From Paralvinella palmiformis (lineage: Eukaryota; Annelida; Polychaeta; Terebellida; Alvinellidae): a stretch of 64,000 nucleotides of DNA. The stretch is taken from NCBI GenBank assembly GCA_025642065.1, contig JAODUP010000557.1, positions 151,501-215,500 of the forward strand, in the 5' to 3' direction. The translations under genes and the position numbers were made by a program. The notes under the pieces are model-generated. The model was not told the DNA's origin and did no database searches. It worked only from the letters and a program-made list of their open reading frames with translations. Below, in pieces: positions 59,795-64,000 of this stretch (position 1 is the first letter of the stretch; each line of letters starts with the position of its first letter).

Positions 59795-60736
59795 AACTCC
59801 GCTTGTGGGTCGCGTTCTACAGGTCCGAGTACAAGCTTCGCCATTTGTGTTCTTAATTATTGCTAGCGGATGTGTTTAACCGTCTGACAAAATATTTTAT
59901 TTTTCCCGATCACGAAATAACAGAGTGTACAAACAAGTTCACATGTTGATAAACTGTTTATTATACCCATTGACTTGATTAATTATTTTCAATAACAATC
60001 ATTATTTTGGCAGTAAATACATATGTATTTGCCGTTGTTTATGTTTAGTACAGTTGTTGTTCTTCACAACATGGCATATTTGTCGTTCATATATTTTACG
60101 TTGGTCTTCTCAATTGACGATAATTTTTGACGGATTTTGGCCAAATAAATAAAATACCATTAACTTCAAATCTGATTATAACGTAACTCTAGTTTCACGG
60201 TACATCATCATTTAATTATAATATGTATTATTTAAAGCCATAAAGTCTGTGTTTATGACAGGAGTTGAGTAAATTAATATTCATTAGCCACGTTGTTGGG
60301 ACTGACAAAAATCGTTCTAAATAATGATAATTAGCCTATGTTATTATGTGAAAACTAAATATTTATTTTGTAAGTTACAAATCTGAGATAATTATATTTT
60401 CCTGGTATTTGATTTCACATTGTTCATTATTATATATTTACAGTTTATTATTACGACATCTGAATTGCAGTGTGACAGCCATTGTCGCACCACTTCGGCC
60501 ATTTCCGGAGATGAAAGCTGATTTTCCTGACAAATAATCTATTAGCAAAAAAAAAAACATTAAGAAAATTTCATATTTAACATAATGGACATTCTGTGAA
60601 ATTGTTACAAATAATCATAAATGGATCTGGTTATGTAAATAGAAAAAAAGAGTGAATTTCCGTTGTTCGATTGTTACTTCACTGTGTACACGGGGTCACT
60701 GACCTGCAAACCATAGTAGATATCTGGTTTACGGAC

Positions 60737-60748
60737 TGCGCATGCGTC
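60737..60748. promoter_or_regulatory. Second NRF-1-like palindrome
   Basis: TGCGCATGCGTC, followed by GCG, within a small CpG-bearing stretch (60720-60765). It precedes the exon-like frames at 61.0-61.45 kb and might mark a promoter, but no first exon could be identified. Confidence 0.35.
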
Positions 60749-61004
60749 GCGTAAATCGTCTATTGTAAACAAAAATGTAACCCACTTAGTAATAAGCAGA
60801 CACGAATAAATTAATCGTATATTACTTATCTTGAATAAATAATAACAAAGTGGAACGATATAGCACCAGAAATGGAACTGTTTACTTGACTATGAATAAT
60901 GAACATAATTATTTCTACAATCCAATCGTACCGCACTTTGTATTTGACAGAAACGTTTAATTCTGAACTATATGTGTGTGCCATTTATGTGATGATGATG
61001 ATGA

Positions 61005-61122
61005 TGGTGATATTGATAAAGGGACTAAAAGATTACATAAAAGTCGTGTGGAATATCTAAAAAGAGTGACAGTTGATTTAAGACAATGGCTACCTAAACT
61101 TGACTCCAACCTTGTATTTCAT
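61005..61122 (+). CDS. Unassigned exon-like frame (1)
   Basis: An open frame after a short (GAT)n run encodes KRLHKSRVEYLKRVTVDLRQ and WLPKLDSNLVFH, ending at a donor-like TTTCAT|GTATGT in phase 0. The peptide looks protein-like, but there is no clear acceptor or in-frame Met at the left edge and I do not recognise the family. It may be a partial or dead exon. Confidence 0.28.
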
Positions 61123-61270
61123 GTATGTCTAAGGATAGATGTCTCAACTTAAAAGACCTCTGAACCAACAAATTAAATTCAAAAAAATTTAAGGTAATGG
61201 AATATTTTGTTATTGTCACTGAAATGTCATCTAGACCAAAGGTTACAATCCATTTTACTCCTTACCTCAG

Positions 61271-61450
61271 ATAAACAGCAGTAGTCCAAGTCAGTTTATG
61301 AGATCCATGAGATCTACGACAGAATCACAGTTGGACACTGGAGCGATACACGCATTGCTGTGCCATCAACAAACCTCAAGATCACAGAATGGCTCAAATT
61401 TCACAACAGATGTCAACAATGGAGGAAATTATAGCGAAAGAAAGTTTTCA
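61271..61450 (+). CDS. Unassigned exon-like frame (2), 60 codons
   Basis: A strong acceptor (ttttactccttacctcag) and a GTATGT donor bracket exactly 180 nt, open in phase 0: INSSSPSQFMRSMRSTTESQ, then LDTGAIHALLCHQQTSRSQN and NNGGNYSERKFS. It is phase-compatible with the preceding exon-like frame (phase 0). Ser/Thr-rich, no domain recognised. A plus-strand gene entering the window here is possible. A shifted frame starting at a weaker acceptor is open as well, so the frame is not certain. Confidence 0.33.
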
Positions 61451-61647
61451 GTATGTTAGACGGCGAAGAAGGATTTAATCCGGATTAAGGTAGATGAAAG
61501 TAGTTTTTACTTGACGCCTTTTTAGACTCCATTCAGAGAAATATTTCATGTGAGATTATCTGAAGGAAAAAAAGTACAGTTAAAGAACATCAAATAGGAC
61601 CAAATGAGATAATCGAGGGATTAGCTGGAAAGATAGTAATCTGATTA

Positions 61648-61650
<3 letters not shown>

Positions 61651-61701
<51 letters not shown>
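61651..61701. repeat. (TA)n microsatellite
   Basis: Uninterrupted TA tract. Confidence 0.95.
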
Positions 61702-61706
<5 letters not shown>

Positions 61707-62478
61707 TATGATAAGATACAACATGAAATAGTGGGCACTAGAACCCAATACCTTATTAGAACGTGTCCACCTATCAAGTATAATATTCAACGAAAACGGA
61801 TTAGAAATGCATGTCACTTCCGTTACAGATGAATAAGGTACATGTGGAGTTTTACATGGATTACAGATATACATTAATTGCTTATATGCTAAGTAGGACG
61901 AATAAGATAAAGTGGATCAATAAGGTATGGCGTAAATACAAGACGGTACTTGATTCAGATACAATTATGTTTCTACCATAGGTTTACGTGTAGAATCCGT
62001 GTTGCAACTTACAGCACCACTGATCCATATTTATCTGTTTAGATGTGTACATAAGAACATCGACATTTTCGATGCTTTGTGTTAGTCTCACATAATCAAA
62101 TCCATTTGTTACCAGGCTGCTCTAAATAACCGAGATATGTTTCCGGCATCACCAAACAGCTCAATTAACACTCACATATCGCCATACCTGCTAGATATTG
62201 TATTAATTTTGATCAATGCACACCTCAATCGCAGTGACACTATTTTATTTTTCTATAGTCGTCTCTTTTTCAGATCTAGAAAAGTCAATAACTGGCCGTT
62301 TTCAATAGGTAAAGGTTTTTATTAGTTTGTCTTTTAATAAAACAATTCAACATTTTAGATTGGGATGTGCTATTGTTGTTGTATATCATGATACTCTTTA
62401 TCTTTACATCTGTAATAAGTAGGTTTTAGTAAAGAAAGAACGTGCATATAATGATATAAGTTGTTCTGGTAACCCATC

Positions 62479-62603
<125 letters not shown>

Positions 62604-63691
62604 TTAGTGAGAAATTTAAATCTGTCATAGATTGATAATGTGAGATTGTGACAGTTATTACAGAAGGAGATGATATTATTTAGTATTTTTGTTTTCTCCT
62701 TTTCATTAATTATATTTAAGAATCACTCCTTTTTCGCTAAAACCTCCTTAAACATTCTAACATTAAAAATAAATGGCACAAAATGTGAAAAGACACCGAC
62801 AGTGAACATTTTAGGAGAGTTAGATGCAGTTATTTAAAACAAATCTGATCTAACACTGACGTAAGAGCAATAACGCGCCCTTCATATTTGTAATATTTTG
62901 ATAGAGTGCCGTCAGTAAGGTACCGTGAGCAGGTAAATAAAGTAACGGAACTAAATCCACATGGCCACTCCGAGATATAACATCTAAATTGTTAGACATT
63001 GTTTTTGGTTTTCCCTGGATCCAGACAGCGCCACCGGGACAAAACATCAATTCGCGATCTGCACAACAACAGGCACCACTAAAGTAGGAAGAAAAAATAA
63101 ATAAACATCAATAGGACACACGATAATATCCACCCAATTCTCTAGGCCAGTTTTCTTCTTCGACCCATCTTCTGTCGTTGCCTTTCTTAAGCGTTTGAGC
63201 ACACAAGTAAAGCAAATTCCTGATAGTTGAGGATCACGTTGTGTGAATATTAAGTGATCCATTGCAGTGATTATCCGGAGGAACGCTACATCTCAGATCA
63301 ACAGTCCCAGGTTAGTTAAGTGTAGTGATCATTAATGTTTAAATTGAAAAAAAAATGGCTACTTGAACATTTAGAGTTAAGAGTAAACATAACTAAATTA
63401 ACTCAAACACTCAAACCGGAGACCTTTAACTGACTATGCATAGATTTATTGGTGCAGGTAATAGATTCCGGTACATTTTATGTGGCTGTTAACCTGTAGG
63501 TGTAGAAGATTTAGAGAACCTTGAGTTGTGTTATACGTTCTACTTCATAAACCTTTAATGCTTTTCGCGAAACAAAGACAATAAAGGAACCGACCTTCAA
63601 TCCAACCCCCTTTTAGGATAAGACTGAAATGTAGAAAAAAGATTTATCGTAAAATATATAATAAGTCTCCCGTGATTGTGTTAATGTTAAC

Positions 63692-63745
63692 AACAACAAC
63701 ATTAACAACAACAACAACAACAACAATAATAATAATAATAATAAT
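63692..63745. repeat. (AAC)n/(AAT)n trinucleotide tract
   Basis: AAC units pass into AAT units near the right edge of the window. Confidence 0.9.
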
Positions 63746-64000
63746 GTAGTTATAATAAAGCGTCTTCAAAGACACTAGATAGTAAAACCCAGAATATTTG
63801 TATTTGAAGTGTTATTATAAACGTTGAAGACGAGATTTAAGAGTAGATTCATATTTTGATGTAAAATCGATTGTTCTTATTAGTAATATTAATACCATGA
63901 TCAATGACCTGTAATATTATAGTTATATTATTATATTTAAAACAGTTGATGTTGAGAATACTGTCTCCCTGTCCCATTGGTCGGAATAGAAGTAACACTA

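Larger units (their letters stand above)
58931..61004. other. Intergenic DNA
   Basis: No gene recognised. Contains the CTCF-like motif and the NRF-1-like palindrome, and a CpG-bearing stretch at 60477-60530. Confidence 0.6.

Noticed and set aside
62850..63262. Two minus-strand frames with CpG-bearing codons
   Set aside because: Different frames, no recognised family, no convincing splice sites joining them; mentioned only as part of the end region.

Overview
The window is animal nuclear DNA: AT-rich, intron-rich, full of dinucleotide microsatellites, with decayed LINE, hAT and tRNA-derived SINE copies and GT-AG split genes. The repeat mix and gene structures suggest a lophotrochozoan, most likely a mollusc; this is an inference and no single feature proves it.

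Two genes can be rebuilt exon by exon and they are divergently oriented. (1) An OPA3 homologue (mitochondrial optic atrophy 3 protein) lies on the minus strand in two exons, 4244..4103 and 474..101, giving a 171-residue protein; an NRF-1-like palindrome sits about 100 bp upstream of its start codon. (2) A synaptotagmin-14/16 homologue occupies about 11.7-52.3 kb on the plus strand. Its exons join in frame: a membrane-anchored N-terminus (11739, optional 15-nt and 42-nt micro-exons, 18300), an acidic linker (32507, 48200), and two C2 domains (50034-52325). The Ca2+-ligand positions of both C2 domains are largely replaced, as is known for this subfamily. A second, membrane-segment-free first exon at 23013-23418 ends in the same splice phase as the anchored N-terminal exons and would join the same linker exon. 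It lies just downstream of a CpG-richer block, so an alternative promoter and a second isoform (631 residues against 570) are predicted.

The rest is non-coding or mobile-element debris. There are minus-strand LINE reverse-transcriptase remnants at 1.34-2.16, 7.18-7.56, 55.9-56.9 and 58.2-58.9 kb; hAT transposase remnants at 9.36-10.18 kb (BED/DUF659 type) and 36.4-37.4 kb (P52rIPK/ZMYM-like type); a tRNA-derived SINE family with three good copies and one decayed copy; a second SINE type at 23.44-23.81 kb; 16-bp minisatellites at 25.0 and 45.2-45.6 kb; and many (TA)n, (CA)n and compound (TA)n(GA)n tracts. Between the two genes (10261-10410, minus strand), and beyond the synaptotagmin gene (about 61.0-61.45 kb, plus strand), there are exon-like reading frames with good splice sites that I could not assign to a family.

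As a system, the window holds a neuronal/secretory membrane-trafficking gene of about 40 kb with a modular N-terminus, next to a compact mitochondrial housekeeping gene. I see no operon-like or otherwise exotic gene cluster. The most interesting signals are the alternative synaptotagmin N-termini, the micro-exons and the unassigned exons.
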